A stretch of 64,000 nucleotides of DNA from Myxococcales bacterium (GTDB taxonomy: Bacteria > Myxococcota > Polyangia > Polyangiales > Polyangiaceae): contig PLXW01000088.1 in assembly GCA_003151595.1 (NCBI GenBank), forward strand, positions 24,233 through 88,232, read 5' to 3'. A model generated the notes under the pieces. The model saw only the letters and a list, made by a program, of their open reading frames with translations. It searched no databases and was not told the origin of the DNA. Made by a program: the position numbers and the translations under genes. Shown piece after piece: positions 24,913-34,341 of the stretch; within the stretch, counting starts at the first letter, position 1; each line of letters starts with the position of its first letter.

Positions 24913-26079
24913 TCAGCGAAGCGTGCTCGCGAGCGCGCCGATCGCGGCGCCTCCGAGGACGAGCCACGTCGTGTTCACTTTGAAACGAACGAGCAGGAGC
25001 GCGCTGGCGACGGCGAGGGCGACGGTCATGGGGTCGACGAGCGCCGTGCGCGCGAGCTGCACGGAGACGACGGCCATGAGGGCGAGCGCCGCGACGTTCA
25101 CGCCATCGAGGAACGCGCCCGCCACGCGCGATCCGCGGATGCGGGCGACGAGCGGGCGAGTCGCAGCGACGAGCAGGAAACCCGGCAGAAAGATTCCGAC
25201 GGTCGCAAGGAACGCGCCGGCGGGTCCGCCGACGACGTAGCCGATGAACGTGGCGCTCGTGAAAACGGGCCCGGGCGTCACCTGTCCGATGGCGACGGCA
25301 TCGAGGAGCTGGGACTCGGTCAACCAGTGCAACCGGTCGACCAGATCGCGCCGCAGAAACGCCAGCAGGACGTAGCCACTGCCGAAGACGGTCGCTCCGA
25401 TCTTCACGAAGACGAGAAAGAGCGCGAGCAGACTGAATGGGACGACCGCGCTCGCCGTCGCCGCGACGCCACCGACGACCGGGAGCATGAACGCGGTCCT
25501 CGCATCGGGCTTCGTCTCTCGACGCGTCGCGAGGAGCGCGATGGCTCCGGCGCCAAGCAGCACGAGGAGCGGTTCGACCGACAGCGCCGACGCGACGCAC
25601 GCCAGCGCGGCGAGGGCGCCGAGGGCCTTCGACTTGATGGCCTTGGGCGCGAGGCCGCGCAGCGCGTCGACCACGATCGCGATGACGACGGGCTTCACGC
25701 CGTACAGGACGCCTCCGAACTGCGGTAGGGAACCGAAGCGAACGTACGCCCAGGCGATCGCCGCCACGATCAGCGCGGCCGGCACCACGAAGCCGAGACC
25801 GGCGACCACGAGCCCGAGCCACCCCGCGCGCTCGAACCCGATGAATACCGCGAGCTCGCTGGAGCTTGGCCCCGGGAGAATCGTGGCGGCGCCGAGGAGA
25901 TCGAGAAGTCTCTCGTGCGAGAGCCAGCGCCGACGGCGTACGAGCTCGTTCTCCATCATCGCCACGTGCGCCGCGGGTCCTCCGAACGCGGTCACGCCGA
26001 GCTTCAAGAAGACGAAGGCGACCTCGCCGAGGTTCGTGCGTTCACCATCTGCGCCGAGTCCCGTCGCTCCGGGTTCCAC
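24913..26079 (-). CDS. chrA: Chromate transporter (CHR family)
   Basis: A 388-residue protein with two homologous halves of about six helices each, as in long-chain ChrA. Family motifs are visible in both halves: FLKLGVTAFGGPAAHVAMM with LLGAATILPGPSSSELA in the first, FVKIGATVFGSGYVLLAFL with AIGQVTPGPVFTSATFIGY in the second. Known members export chromate or related oxyanions driven by the proton gradient. The single gene has no chrB regulator nearby. Its promoter lies in the 31-base gap shared with the divergent lipoprotein. Confidence 0.9.
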   Translation of the reverse strand: MEPGATGLGADGERTNLGEVAFVFLKLGVTAFGGPAAHVAMMENELVRRRRWLSHERLLDLLGAATILPGPSSSELAVFIGFERAGWLGLVVAGLGFVVPAALIVAAIAWAYVRFGSLPQFGGVLYGVKPVVIAIVVDALRGLAPKAIKSKALGALAALACVASALSVEPLLVLLGAGAIALLATRRETKPDARTAFMLPVVGGVAATASAVVPFSLLALFLVFVKIGATVFGSGYVLLAFLRRDLVDRLHWLTESQLLDAVAIGQVTPGPVFTSATFIGYVVGGPAGAFLATVGIFLPGFLLVAATRPLVARIRGSRVAGAFLDGVNVAALALMAVVSVQLARTALVDPMTVALAVASALLLVRFKVNTTWLVLGGAAIGALASTLR

Positions 26080-26110
26080 GCGGCCACGATACCGCTAGGA
26101 TGCGCGGACC

Positions 26111-26740
26111 ATGCGAAGAATGCTCCCCATCGCCGCTGCGATCCTCGCCCTCGCGGGCTGCTCCAAAGACGAGAGCGCGCCCGCTCCTTCGCCGTCCGCC
26201 AGCGCGTCGGCCTCGGCGCCCGTGCCCTCGGCGAGCGCACCGCCCCCGGCTCCATCGGCCGCGCCCGAGCCGCAGCACGATTGTCCCGACGGGTCCGCGG
26301 GGCCGGGCTCCTTCACCAAGCCGTGCGACGCGAAGGGGAAAGCGCGCATGATGGATGTGAAGTGGAAGAAGACTGACGACAAGGGGCCGTCGTTCGCCAT
26401 CACGAACAAGTCGAAGCTCGTCATCGTGTACGGCAAGATCGCCGTCTACTTCTACGACAAGACCGGCAAGCAGCTCGACGTGCAGGACGACAGCACTCCG
26501 CCCAAGCCGCGCCCGTATCACACCTGCTCCGGGAAGTTCTTCGGTGGCCCGATGAACCCCGCGGAGAAGGCCGTCCTCACGTTCTCGTGCGTGCCGAAGT
26601 CGGTGATCCCGGATGGGACCACGACCATCGAAGCGGAGATGCAGATGGTCGGGTATGGGGACGCGGCGGGGAAGATCGACTTCTACTGGCGGAACAACGA
26701 TCTCGCGCCCGACGCGCGCCCCAAAGGGGGAGTGAAGTGA
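26111..26740 (+). CDS. Lipoprotein with Pro/Ser/Ala linker
   Basis: 209 residues starting with a clear lipoprotein signal (ILALAGC, Cys17), then an ~35-residue linker of Ser/Ala/Pro repeats, then a compact domain of ~145 residues. That domain has alternating strands (KLVIVYGKIAVYFYDKTGKQL; YHTCSGKFFGGPMNPAEKAV; TFSCVPKSVI) and two cysteines that could pair. I do not recognise the family. It is monocistronic and directly followed by the 3' edge of a decayed pirin gene on the other strand. Confidence 0.7.
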   Translation: MRRMLPIAAAILALAGCSKDESAPAPSPSASASASAPVPSASAPPPAPSAAPEPQHDCPDGSAGPGSFTKPCDAKGKARMMDVKWKKTDDKGPSFAITNKSKLVIVYGKIAVYFYDKTGKQLDVQDDSTPPKPRPYHTCSGKFFGGPMNPAEKAVLTFSCVPKSVIPDGTTTIEAEMQMVGYGDAAGKIDFYWRNNDLAPDARPKGGVK

Positions 26741-26744
26741 AGAG

Positions 26745-27080
26745 GGCGCTTCTGGGCTCGTGACCACGTCGCGCACGGGGCCGGTCACGCCGTTGGCGAC
26801 GCCGGCGACGATCTTGATCGTCGCGCCGCTCGCGTCAGTCACCTCCGGGATGTCGACGCGCGCGATCCCGCGGTGGCGCGACTCCGACATCTTGCTTGCC
26901 GCGGGTAGATTCGCCCACAGCTGAAAGCCGAGGCTGTCTGCGTGGTCGACTTCACCTCGGAGGACATAGGTGATCGTTTCCATCCCGCGGTGCGGGTGCC
27001 ATGGGAACCCGGGGCCATATTCGCTGGGAGAGTCGGATGCGGAGGCGGAAATCATCTCGCTCGCTTCAGCGCAACAACTC
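26745..27080 (-). pseudogene. Pirin-family pseudogene with internal deletion and lost C-terminus
   Basis: The minus strand encodes a pirin core, YGPGFPWHPHRGMETITYVL then EVDHADS, that jumps straight to LGFQLWANLPAASKM and on to GVTGPVRDVVTSPE. The ~35 residues normally between these blocks, which include the second half of the metal-binding His/Glu set, are missing in frame. The C-terminal ~130 residues are also gone, cut at the lipoprotein gene's end. Intact pirins of ~290 residues are cupin quercetinase-like or redox regulators; this one cannot bind metal normally. It is divergent from a similarly damaged haloperoxidase gene. Confidence 0.75.
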
Positions 27081-27222
27081 ATAAATAACCAATTCCCGCT
27101 CGCGCCGCGCGGTCGCAGATGAGTCGTGAATTGCGTACGGCTCCGCTTGCTTCTCCGAGCAAGCGTGGTCACGTCTGTCGCGCAGTCTGCGCAGCATTCG
27201 ACCGTCACCAATGGAGCCCCGG

Positions 27223-27772
27223 ATGAACACCATCACGACCAAGGACGGCACCGACATCTTCTTCAAGGATTGGGGGAAAGGTCAGCCGATCGTCTTCAGC
27301 CACGGCTGGCCTCTCAGTGCCGATGCCTGGGACGAGCAGCTCCGGTTCTTCGCCTCCAACGGCTACCGTGCGATCGCGCACGACCGCCGCGGCCACGGGC
27401 GGTCGAGCCAGACCTGGACGGGTAACGACATGGATACCTACGCCGACGATCTGGCGGCGCTCTTCGACAAGCTCGAGCTACGCGACGCCATCATGGCTGC
27501 AGTCGATGCAGGCCGGCATCCAGGGCGCGTACGAATGCGTGAAGGTGTTCTCGGAGACCGATTTGACCGATGACCTGAAGAAGATCGACATCCCGATGCT
27601 GGTCATCCATGGCGACGACGATCAGATCGTTCCGATCGACGCGTCCGCGCGCCTCTCGTCGAAGCTGCTCAAGCGAGCCCAGTTGAAGGTCTATCCGGGT
27701 GCCCCCCACGGCCTTCCCATGACCCTCTCCGAACAGTTCAACACCGACGTGATGTCGTTCATCAAGGGGTGA
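27223..27772 (+). pseudogene. Non-haem haloperoxidase/esterase pseudogene (internal deletion and frameshift)
   Basis: GGAG precedes the ATG at 27223. The first ~90 residues ([46 protein letters not shown]) are a cofactor-free haloperoxidase N-terminus. At about 27495 the homology continues in another frame ([38 protein letters not shown]) to the stop. About 100 residues in between, including the GHS nucleophile elbow, are missing, leaving ~180 codons of a ~275-residue family. With the Ser lost and the frame broken it cannot be active. Confidence 0.85.
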
Positions 27773-27833
27773 AGGGGCGCGCGCATCGAGGGTACGATGG
27801 CCGGCGTGGGAGGAAGTCCCGCGAAGGAATCTC

Positions 27834-28808
27834 ATGCTCCACGCGATCCGCATTCACGAAGTCGGCGGCCCCGAGGTGATGCAATGGGAGCCCGTCGAGG
27901 TCGGCGTACCCGGCCCCGGCGAGGCGCGCATTCGTCACACCGCGGTCGGTCTCAACTTTGCCGACGTCTACAGCCGCACCGGCCTCTATCCGTCGCCGCT
28001 GCCCACCGGCCTGGGCAGCGAGGCGGCGGGGGTCGTGGAGGCCGTGGGTCCCGGGGTCGCCGACGTGAAGCCCGGCGACCGGGTCGCGTACGGCGGCGCT
28101 CCGCTCGGGTCTTATGCCGAAGCGCGGCTCATCCCGGCGCACCGCCTCATCAAGCTGCCGGATGCGATCCCCGACGCAACGGCGGCGGCGATGATGCTCA
28201 AGGGGCTCACCGTGCAGTATCTCATCCGCCAGACGTACAGTGTCAAACCGGGCGATACGATCTTGTGTCATGCGGCGGCCGGCGGCGTCGGGCTCATCCT
28301 ATGTCAGTGGGCGAAGCACCTCGGGGCCACCGTCATCGGTACTGTGAGCAGCGATGAGAAGGCCGCGATCGCGAGGGCGCACGGGTGCGAGCACCCGATC
28401 GTGTCGACGCGCGAGGACTTCGAGGCGCGGGTGCTCGAGATCACGAGCGGCCGGAAGGTCCCCGTGGTCTACGACTCGATCGGCAAGGACACCTTCATGG
28501 CATCACTCGATTGCCTCGCGCCGTTGGGGCTGATGGTGTCGTTCGGGAACTCGTCCGGAGCCGTCGAGAGCTTCAATCTCGGCGTGCTCGCCTCCAAAGG
28601 GTCGCTCTATGTGACGCGACCGACGCTGGGCACCTACACGGCCCATCGAGAGAGCCTGGTGGGGATGGCGAAGGAGCTGTTCGAGGTCGTGCTCTCGGGC
28701 GCCGTGAAGATCGAGGTCAACCAGACCTACCCGCTGAAGGACGCCGCGCGCGCGCACCGCGACCTCGAGGCCCGCAAGACCACAGGATCCACGGTACTCA
28801 CGGTGTGA
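27834..28808 (+). CDS. qor: NADPH:quinone oxidoreductase (zinc-independent MDR family)
   Basis: A 324-residue member of the quinone oxidoreductase branch of the medium-chain dehydrogenases. It shows LNFADVYSRTGLYPSPLPTGLGSEAAGVVEAVG in the catalytic domain and a Rossmann motif HAAAGGVGLILCQWAKHLGA (about 146-165) for NADPH. It lacks the zinc-ligand cysteines of alcohol dehydrogenases. Expected reaction: one-electron or two-electron reduction of quinones by NADPH. GAAGGAAT before the ATG is a reasonable ribosome site. It lies just after the decayed haloperoxidase gene and has no obvious operon partner. Confidence 0.88.
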   Translation: MLHAIRIHEVGGPEVMQWEPVEVGVPGPGEARIRHTAVGLNFADVYSRTGLYPSPLPTGLGSEAAGVVEAVGPGVADVKPGDRVAYGGAPLGSYAEARLIPAHRLIKLPDAIPDATAAAMMLKGLTVQYLIRQTYSVKPGDTILCHAAAGGVGLILCQWAKHLGATVIGTVSSDEKAAIARAHGCEHPIVSTREDFEARVLEITSGRKVPVVYDSIGKDTFMASLDCLAPLGLMVSFGNSSGAVESFNLGVLASKGSLYVTRPTLGTYTAHRESLVGMAKELFEVVLSGAVKIEVNQTYPLKDAARAHRDLEARKTTGSTVLTV

Positions 28809-28838
28809 GACGTTCGCTGAATTAGATCGCTTCGCGCG

Positions 28839-31034
28839 ATGGCGCGTCGAAGGGGGATGCGAATTCCGTCTCGCGCCGTGTCCTTCCTCCCTTTCCTCGC
28901 GCTTCTCACCGGGTGCGGCGCGCAGAGCGCAACGTTCGTGCACGCGAACGACACGACGCTCGGGCGCGTGGTCGTCTACCGAAACGGCGTCGCCTATTTC
29001 GAGCGGAACGCCACCGTCCAGGGCGATCACCTGACGCTCAAGGTGCCGGGCGACAAGATCGACGACTTCTTGAAGTCGCTCACCGTCATCGACGCGAAGA
29101 CGGGAGAGCCGGCGCCGATCAGCTACCCGACGAAGCTCCCGAGCTCCGAGAGCGGGCTGCTCGACATGAACATCGGTCTGTCGGGTCCGACGACGCACGA
29201 GCTCCGGCTCTCGTACGTCACCGAAGCGCCGTCGTGGAAGCCGAGCTACCGGGTCGTGCTCGGGCAAAATGGGAAGGTCGAGCTCGATGCGTGGGCGATC
29301 GTCGACAACACGAGCGGCGAGGATTGGACGAACGTGAAGCTCGGGGTCGGGTCGAGCTCGGCGCTCTCGTTCCGGTTCGATCTTCAATCGGTGCGGCTCG
29401 TCGAGCGCGAGACGCTCCACCAAAACGATCTGCTCGCGCTGGCGCCACCGATGGGCGGAGCGTCATACGGCGGTGAGCTCGCTCAAAAAAAGCTCGTCGC
29501 CGATCTCGACGAGGCGGTCGTCGCGCTCGCGGACGCTCCCGCCGCCGCGCCGACCACCCCCGCGCCGAAGACCGAGAGCCATGCGCACGCCGGCGTTGGC
29601 GGTGGAAGAGCGGCGGCATCGCCGACGGCGACGGCGATGATGGACTTCGGAGCGGGCGGCGGACCGGGACGCGGGAGCGGCTCGGTGGCCGGCGACGGTC
29701 TTGCGCGGATGGCGGCGGGACTTCAGTCGTCGCCGGACCAGATCATCATCGAGGGGTACGCGACGCGCGACGACGCCGACAAGCAGGCGGCGAGCCTCGA
29801 GCGGGCCAACAAGGTCCGCGAGCAGTTGCTCCGCAAAGGGGTCGACCCGAACAAGGTCGTCGCCGTCGGTCGAGGCGAGCAGGCCGGTCGCAACGGTGGC
29901 GTGCGTGTCGTCCAGGCGCCAGCCGCGGAGCAACAGCCGAAAGGGAAGGACGGCAAAGGGGCGGAGAAGCCGGAGCCGACGGCGCTCGCGGCGGAGCCGA
30001 TCGGAACGTCGCACTTCGAATCGGGGGTGACGACCACGGTCGCGCGCGGAACGAGCGCGATGGTGTCCATTCTCAAGAACCAGACCGAAGGCGAGGTCGT
30101 CTACCTGTACGACCCGGAGAGCGCGCGCGGCAACGCGCGGTACCCCTTCAAGTCGGTGCACCTCAAGAACCCGAGCGACTCGGCGCTGGAGACGGGACCT
30201 GTCACCGTTTTCGGCGACGGTCACTTCATCGGTGAGGGGATGACGGAGCCGATCCCGGCGCGCGGGTCGGCCTTCGTGCCCTTCGCGCTCGACCGCCAGC
30301 TCGTGGTCGATGAGGCCACCGGTGAGAGCGACGAGATCTCGCGCATCCTCACCGTTCAGCGCGGCGTCTTCTCGACCGAGGTGCAGCACAAGAGAAAGCT
30401 CACCTTCACGTTGAACAACCGATTGAACGAGCGTGCGGTGGTCTACGTCCGCCACACGGTGCCCGCCGGCTACAAGCTCACCAAGGTGCCGGAGCGGGCC
30501 GGGAGCGAGAAGATCGGCTCGGCGGACCTCGTGCGTGTCGTCGTCGAGGCGCACGGCAAGACCGACGTCGCCATCGAGGAGACCACGCCCGTCTTCAAGA
30601 CGATCGACGTTCGGTCGCCGGAGAGCATCGAGCAGGTCCGCGTCTTCCTCTCGCAGGCCGCCATGCGTGGTCCGCTGAAGGAACAGGTCGAGCAGCTCCT
30701 CAGGGTCAACAAGGATCTCGCCGACATCGATCAGCGCATCACCACCACGCGCGAGCAGATGACCGAGTACCGCGAGCGCATGGACGAGCTTCACTCACAG
30801 ATCTTCACCCTCAAGGCCGTGCGCACCGCCGGGCCGCTCATGCAGAGCCTCGAAGGGAAGATGCAGGAGATCAGCGACAAGCTCTCGAAGGCGACGATCG
30901 AGATCGTGGCGCTGCAGGAGAAGCGGATGGTGGCGCGGATTCACTTCCAGGATGGGGTCGCGGATCTATCGCTCGAAAAAGGAGGCGAACGAACGGTGGG
31001 CAATGACGAGGGGGCGAAGCGTCATCGTTCGTGA
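28839..31034 (+). CDS. DUF4139-type lipoprotein with inserted OmpA-like domain
   Basis: 731 residues. A lipoprotein signal ends in LLTGC (Cys26; an internal ATG at 28857 gives the same mature protein). The N-terminal part (YRNGVAYFERNATV, DDFLKSLTV, SYVTEAPSWKPSYRVVL) and the C-terminal part (residues ~385-620) match the two halves of DUF4139 proteins. Between them, residues ~285-358 carry an OmpA-like segment (IIIEGYATRDDADKQAASL, RANKVREQLLRKGV, VGRGEQ), flanked by Ala/Gly/Pro linkers. A coiled coil lies near 640-680. OmpA-like domains bind peptidoglycan, so an envelope tether is inferred. Confidence 0.82.
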   Translation: MARRRGMRIPSRAVSFLPFLALLTGCGAQSATFVHANDTTLGRVVVYRNGVAYFERNATVQGDHLTLKVPGDKIDDFLKSLTVIDAKTGEPAPISYPTKLPSSESGLLDMNIGLSGPTTHELRLSYVTEAPSWKPSYRVVLGQNGKVELDAWAIVDNTSGEDWTNVKLGVGSSSALSFRFDLQSVRLVERETLHQNDLLALAPPMGGASYGGELAQKKLVADLDEAVVALADAPAAAPTTPAPKTESHAHAGVGGGRAAASPTATAMMDFGAGGGPGRGSGSVAGDGLARMAAGLQSSPDQIIIEGYATRDDADKQAASLERANKVREQLLRKGVDPNKVVAVGRGEQAGRNGGVRVVQAPAAEQQPKGKDGKGAEKPEPTALAAEPIGTSHFESGVTTTVARGTSAMVSILKNQTEGEVVYLYDPESARGNARYPFKSVHLKNPSDSALETGPVTVFGDGHFIGEGMTEPIPARGSAFVPFALDRQLVVDEATGESDEISRILTVQRGVFSTEVQHKRKLTFTLNNRLNERAVVYVRHTVPAGYKLTKVPERAGSEKIGSADLVRVVVEAHGKTDVAIEETTPVFKTIDVRSPESIEQVRVFLSQAAMRGPLKEQVEQLLRVNKDLADIDQRITTTREQMTEYRERMDELHSQIFTLKAVRTAGPLMQSLEGKMQEISDKLSKATIEIVALQEKRMVARIHFQDGVADLSLEKGGERTVGNDEGAKRHRS

Positions 31035-32779
31035 GGCGGCGCCGGCGCTTGCAGCGTCTGTGTGGCCTTCGCGCCCGGCAGGAGCGTGAAGACGACGTAC
31101 TGGCCCCACGCCGCTCCCGGCGCGCGATGGTGCGTGATCGCCATCACCACCGCGAGCGGCCCTTCTTTCAGGAACACGTCGGGCACGTCGACGCTCGCGA
31201 GGTCGTTCGTCTCGAGCACGTACCCATAGGCCGCCGCGGCGCTCTGCCATGAGAGCGACGCGAGCATCTCGTCGAGCGCGCTCCGGGGCGTGAGGTCCTC
31301 GTGCTCGACGCGCGACGCGAGCTGGCGCATCTCGTCGGAGGCGCGAATCGGGAGCGCCGCCGCGAGGCCACGGGTGACGCGCGCCTCCTGGATGCGGTGA
31401 AAGAAGAGCGCCTCGTCGGCCGCGTGGTCTTCGGAGTCGAAGAGCGAATACGTGGTGACGGCGGCGCCGAGCCCCTGCACCCCTTCGGGGATCGCGGGGC
31501 CGATCGCGATCACACGCGATTGAGGCTCGAGGAGGGTCATGCGCCCGATCGGCCTCTCAACCGCCGACTCGAGCCACGCCATCGCGTCGCGCGTGGGGCC
31601 GACCGCGCCCAGGAAGAACTGGCCGCCACGAATGGTCCCCCCTTCGACGTCCCACCCTGCCAGGAGCCCGATGGAGGCCTTGTCGGCCGAGTCGTCGTCG
31701 CGGGTGACGGCGGCGTCGAGGATCGTTCCGGCCAGCCGTTCGTTCTCGGTGCTCTGCCTCGCCGCGAAGGCGAGCGGCTGCATCTTGGCCGCCTTGCGAA
31801 CGCCGTTCACGCGATCGACGAGCGCGCTCGTGAAGGCCGGCAGCGTCGTGACAGGCGCGGGAGCTCCGTACGACTTCGGCTTGTAGTGGACGGACCTCGC
31901 GTCACCTTCATAGACGAGGACGTCGGCGATGGCTCGAAGCATCACGCGCCCTTGCTTCTGCCCCAGCACCTCGACCCAATCGAAGGCGTCGCCGGGCGCG
32001 AGCGCGCACGTCAGCGCGAAGCGCGGAGGAGCGACGCGCGGATCGTTCTCGCAACGCGAGAAGCCGAACTCTCCGCGGTTCACGAGCGCGGCGATGTGCG
32101 CGTACTCGCCGCGCGCCGTACCGCGGAGCGTGACGTGGCGGGTGGCGTCGACGGTCCGCGCGCCAGGCTCGAGGCGCGCTTCGTCTTCTCCGATCGCGAG
32201 CACCACCGACACGTGCTTCGCGTCGCGCGCGACCGCCAATCCCACCTGATGGTGACCGTGGGCGAGCGGCTCTTCGATCGCGTTCGCCAGCGCGTCGCGG
32301 GCCCGGGCGATGATCGCCTCGTCGCTGACTCCGGGCGGCGCGTCGACGAACCACACGAACGGCGCCAGGTTCGGCGTCTCGCCGCCGCAGCGCGCGAGGA
32401 TGAAGCGACGCAGGCGCTCGACCGGGAGCGCCCGGTTCTTCACGTGGAAGCGCCCGATCTCGGACGCCGCACAGCGCATCGCCGGCGAGAGCGAGACCGA
32501 GTCCGCGCGCGTCTTGACGAGGTCGCGAAGGAGCGTGCCCCAGGGGGACGGATCGTCGTACGGCGCGTCGCTCGGCAGCGGGGAAGACTCGACGCTCCAT
32601 TCGTCGACCGCGACGTCCTTGGCCCCGAAGATCTCCGGGCGAGCCGGCTTCGCCGGAATGCGCGCGATCTCCGCGCGGGTCGGGAAGACGACGGCCGGCG
32701 TGGAGGAGGCGTACTTGGTCTCGGCGCAGCCGAAGAGCGGCACGAACAGGGAGAAGAGGAGGAGGCGGGGAAAGTTCAT
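31022..32779 (-). CDS. Lipoprotein with CAP-like helix region
   Basis: ATG at 32779 opens a lipoprotein signal (LLLFSLFVPLFGC) and gives 585 residues. In-frame starts farther upstream lack a signal. The protein has no repeats or low-complexity linker. Around the middle, LVDRVNGVRKAAKMQPLAFAARQSTENERLAGTI resembles the first helices of CAP/SCP-like domains (NxxRxxxGxxPL), but the catalytic-type His/Glu set is not clear, so this is a weak resemblance. The 3' end overlaps the DUF4139 gene by 13 bases in convergent orientation. Probably an envelope protein of unknown function. Confidence 0.65.
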   Translation of the reverse strand: MNFPRLLLFSLFVPLFGCAETKYASSTPAVVFPTRAEIARIPAKPARPEIFGAKDVAVDEWSVESSPLPSDAPYDDPSPWGTLLRDLVKTRADSVSLSPAMRCAASEIGRFHVKNRALPVERLRRFILARCGGETPNLAPFVWFVDAPPGVSDEAIIARARDALANAIEEPLAHGHHQVGLAVARDAKHVSVVLAIGEDEARLEPGARTVDATRHVTLRGTARGEYAHIAALVNRGEFGFSRCENDPRVAPPRFALTCALAPGDAFDWVEVLGQKQGRVMLRAIADVLVYEGDARSVHYKPKSYGAPAPVTTLPAFTSALVDRVNGVRKAAKMQPLAFAARQSTENERLAGTILDAAVTRDDDSADKASIGLLAGWDVEGGTIRGGQFFLGAVGPTRDAMAWLESAVERPIGRMTLLEPQSRVIAIGPAIPEGVQGLGAAVTTYSLFDSEDHAADEALFFHRIQEARVTRGLAAALPIRASDEMRQLASRVEHEDLTPRSALDEMLASLSWQSAAAAYGYVLETNDLASVDVPDVFLKEGPLAVVMAITHHRAPGAAWGQYVVFTLLPGAKATQTLQAPAPPHER

Positions 32780-32924
32780 GGGAGAGGGCCGAGTGAGATG
32801 GGGGTCCATACTCTTCCCATCGGCACGCCGCGCCGATTTGTTGCGTGGAAAATGGACCGCCACGGTCGATTCCCGGGCGCCGCACACGCGATCAGTGGAG
32901 ACGAGGCGCGAGCGCGAGCGAGGC

Positions 32925-33536
32925 TCACACCCACGAAACGCGAAACCCGATGCGACCCGAGGCTCGGTGGGCCGGCACCTCGTTCGTGTACGCGATGCGC
33001 GAGAGAATTCGTGCGAGCGCGCGGTAATACGCGAGGAGACCGACGCGGAAATACGTGAGCTCGAGGGGCGGGCATCCCGCGAGAAGGACCAGCGCCTCCT
33101 TCTCACCGATCTTGTAGACCGCCGTGTCACCCCCTTCGAACATGCGATCCCAGATCCGGTGCATGTTCATCATGAGGAGCCACGGCGTGGCGCCGGCGCC
33201 GCTCACGGCTTTGCCGAGCGTGCCGACGAACGTCTTCTGCGTGCGAAGAGAGACGTCCTCGCCGATGGCGTTCATCTCGTGCTTGCCGAGCGCCATGGCG
33301 TCGCACGCCGTGTAATGCGCGACGGCCAACGAGAGCGGGACCCACGAGCCGGCCGTGAGCATCTGCAGCTCGAGGTGCAGCTCCTTCGGAAGCGCCGCGA
33401 GGTAGCGATCCTCCCAGCCCATGCTCCGAATGCCGTGACGCGACGCCGCGATGAGCGTCGAGCGTACTCGCGCGACCTCCACGGTCTTGTCGCGCGGGAA
33501 GCGGAAGGCGAGAACCTCGTTGGGTGGTTCGGGCAT
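32925..33536 (-). CDS. DUF2378-like (TIGR02265) myxobacterial protein
   Basis: 203 residues, soluble, no signal. Segments such as WEDRYLAALPKELHLELQMLTAGSWVPLSLAVAHY, TQKTFVGTLGKAVSGAGATPWLLMMNMHRIWDRMFEGG and a final YRALARILSRIAY follow the layout of the myxobacterial ~190-residue TIGR02265/DUF2378 family, distantly related in fold to haem-NO-binding or sensor alpha/beta proteins. The assignment is from pattern memory and is moderate. It is divergent from the DUF2293 gene with 88 bases between starts. Confidence 0.6.
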   Translation of the reverse strand: MPEPPNEVLAFRFPRDKTVEVARVRSTLIAASRHGIRSMGWEDRYLAALPKELHLELQMLTAGSWVPLSLAVAHYTACDAMALGKHEMNAIGEDVSLRTQKTFVGTLGKAVSGAGATPWLLMMNMHRIWDRMFEGGDTAVYKIGEKEALVLLAGCPPLELTYFRVGLLAYYRALARILSRIAYTNEVPAHRASGRIGFRVSWV

Positions 33537-33624
33537 GGGTGCGCCGCTCGGGCGCCGACTCCTAGACTACGTCTGCACCCGGGCGGCATCCACATACCGG
33601 GCGACTCATGTAAAGTCCGCCCCG

Positions 33625-34341
33625 ATGCCCGACGCGCTCGTCCTCGCGCCCACGCCCGATCCCCGTGTCTTTCTCGCTGCCGACGGTCGGCGGCTCTCGC
33701 CGCCCGAAGACTGGGTCTGCGTACCGCCGGGCGACGCGATGCTCACGCGCCGGCTGAAGCAAGCCGGCCCCTCGTGGGCCGTCGTCGAGAAGAAGGGGCG
33801 GAAGACATTCTCGAAGGGGCTCTGGGTGCCGCGCGCCAACCTCGAAGCGACTCGCGCGGGCATCGTCGCCGAGCGCGCGACGGAGGGGTACGCGAAGAAG
33901 CGGCAAGCCGACGTGGCGCGGCGAGAGGAGGCGCAGGCGACCTACGTCGTGACCTTCGAATCGGAGGTCGCGCTCTTCCTCGGCTTCGCGTCCCGATGGC
34001 GTGATCTGGAGCGGGCCGTGGCGAGTCGCGTGGCCGCGCACGCGACCCCCGTTGGAAGCGGGACGGTGGCGCGAACCAAACGCATCCCTGTCGCGGAGCG
34101 CGCCGAGGCGGCGGTCATCGCCTGGATGCGGCATCAGACGACGGCCTACGATCGGCTCGTCATCCCGCGCGTCAAAGGGAAGCGACGCGAGGTGCGGCGG
34201 GAGCTCGCGCAGATCTCGCGCGCGGTGCTCGATCTGCATCGCCGCGATGCGCCTCACTCGTCGCTCGGTTGCCCTCTGTGCGCCGCCGTCGCGACGCGCC
34301 CTTCGCAAGAGCGCGCGATGGCGGACGCGCGTCCGGAATGA
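33625..34341 (+). CDS. DUF2293-domain protein
   Basis: 238 residues. The C-terminal third (AVIAWMRHQTTAYDRLVIPRVKGKRREVRRELAQISRAVLDLHR, about 155-205) is the DUF2293 signature, a basic helical domain of unknown function seen in bacteria and fungi. The N-terminal part has a WVCVPPGDAMLTRRLKQAGPSW segment and a long basic helix (about 75-115). The end holds CPLC. The stop overlaps the 2OG-oxygenase start (ATGA), so the two are cotranslated. The high Arg/Lys content suggests nucleic acid binding. Confidence 0.72.
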   Translation: MPDALVLAPTPDPRVFLAADGRRLSPPEDWVCVPPGDAMLTRRLKQAGPSWAVVEKKGRKTFSKGLWVPRANLEATRAGIVAERATEGYAKKRQADVARREEAQATYVVTFESEVALFLGFASRWRDLERAVASRVAAHATPVGSGTVARTKRIPVAERAEAAVIAWMRHQTTAYDRLVIPRVKGKRREVRRELAQISRAVLDLHRRDAPHSSLGCPLCAAVATRPSQERAMADARPE

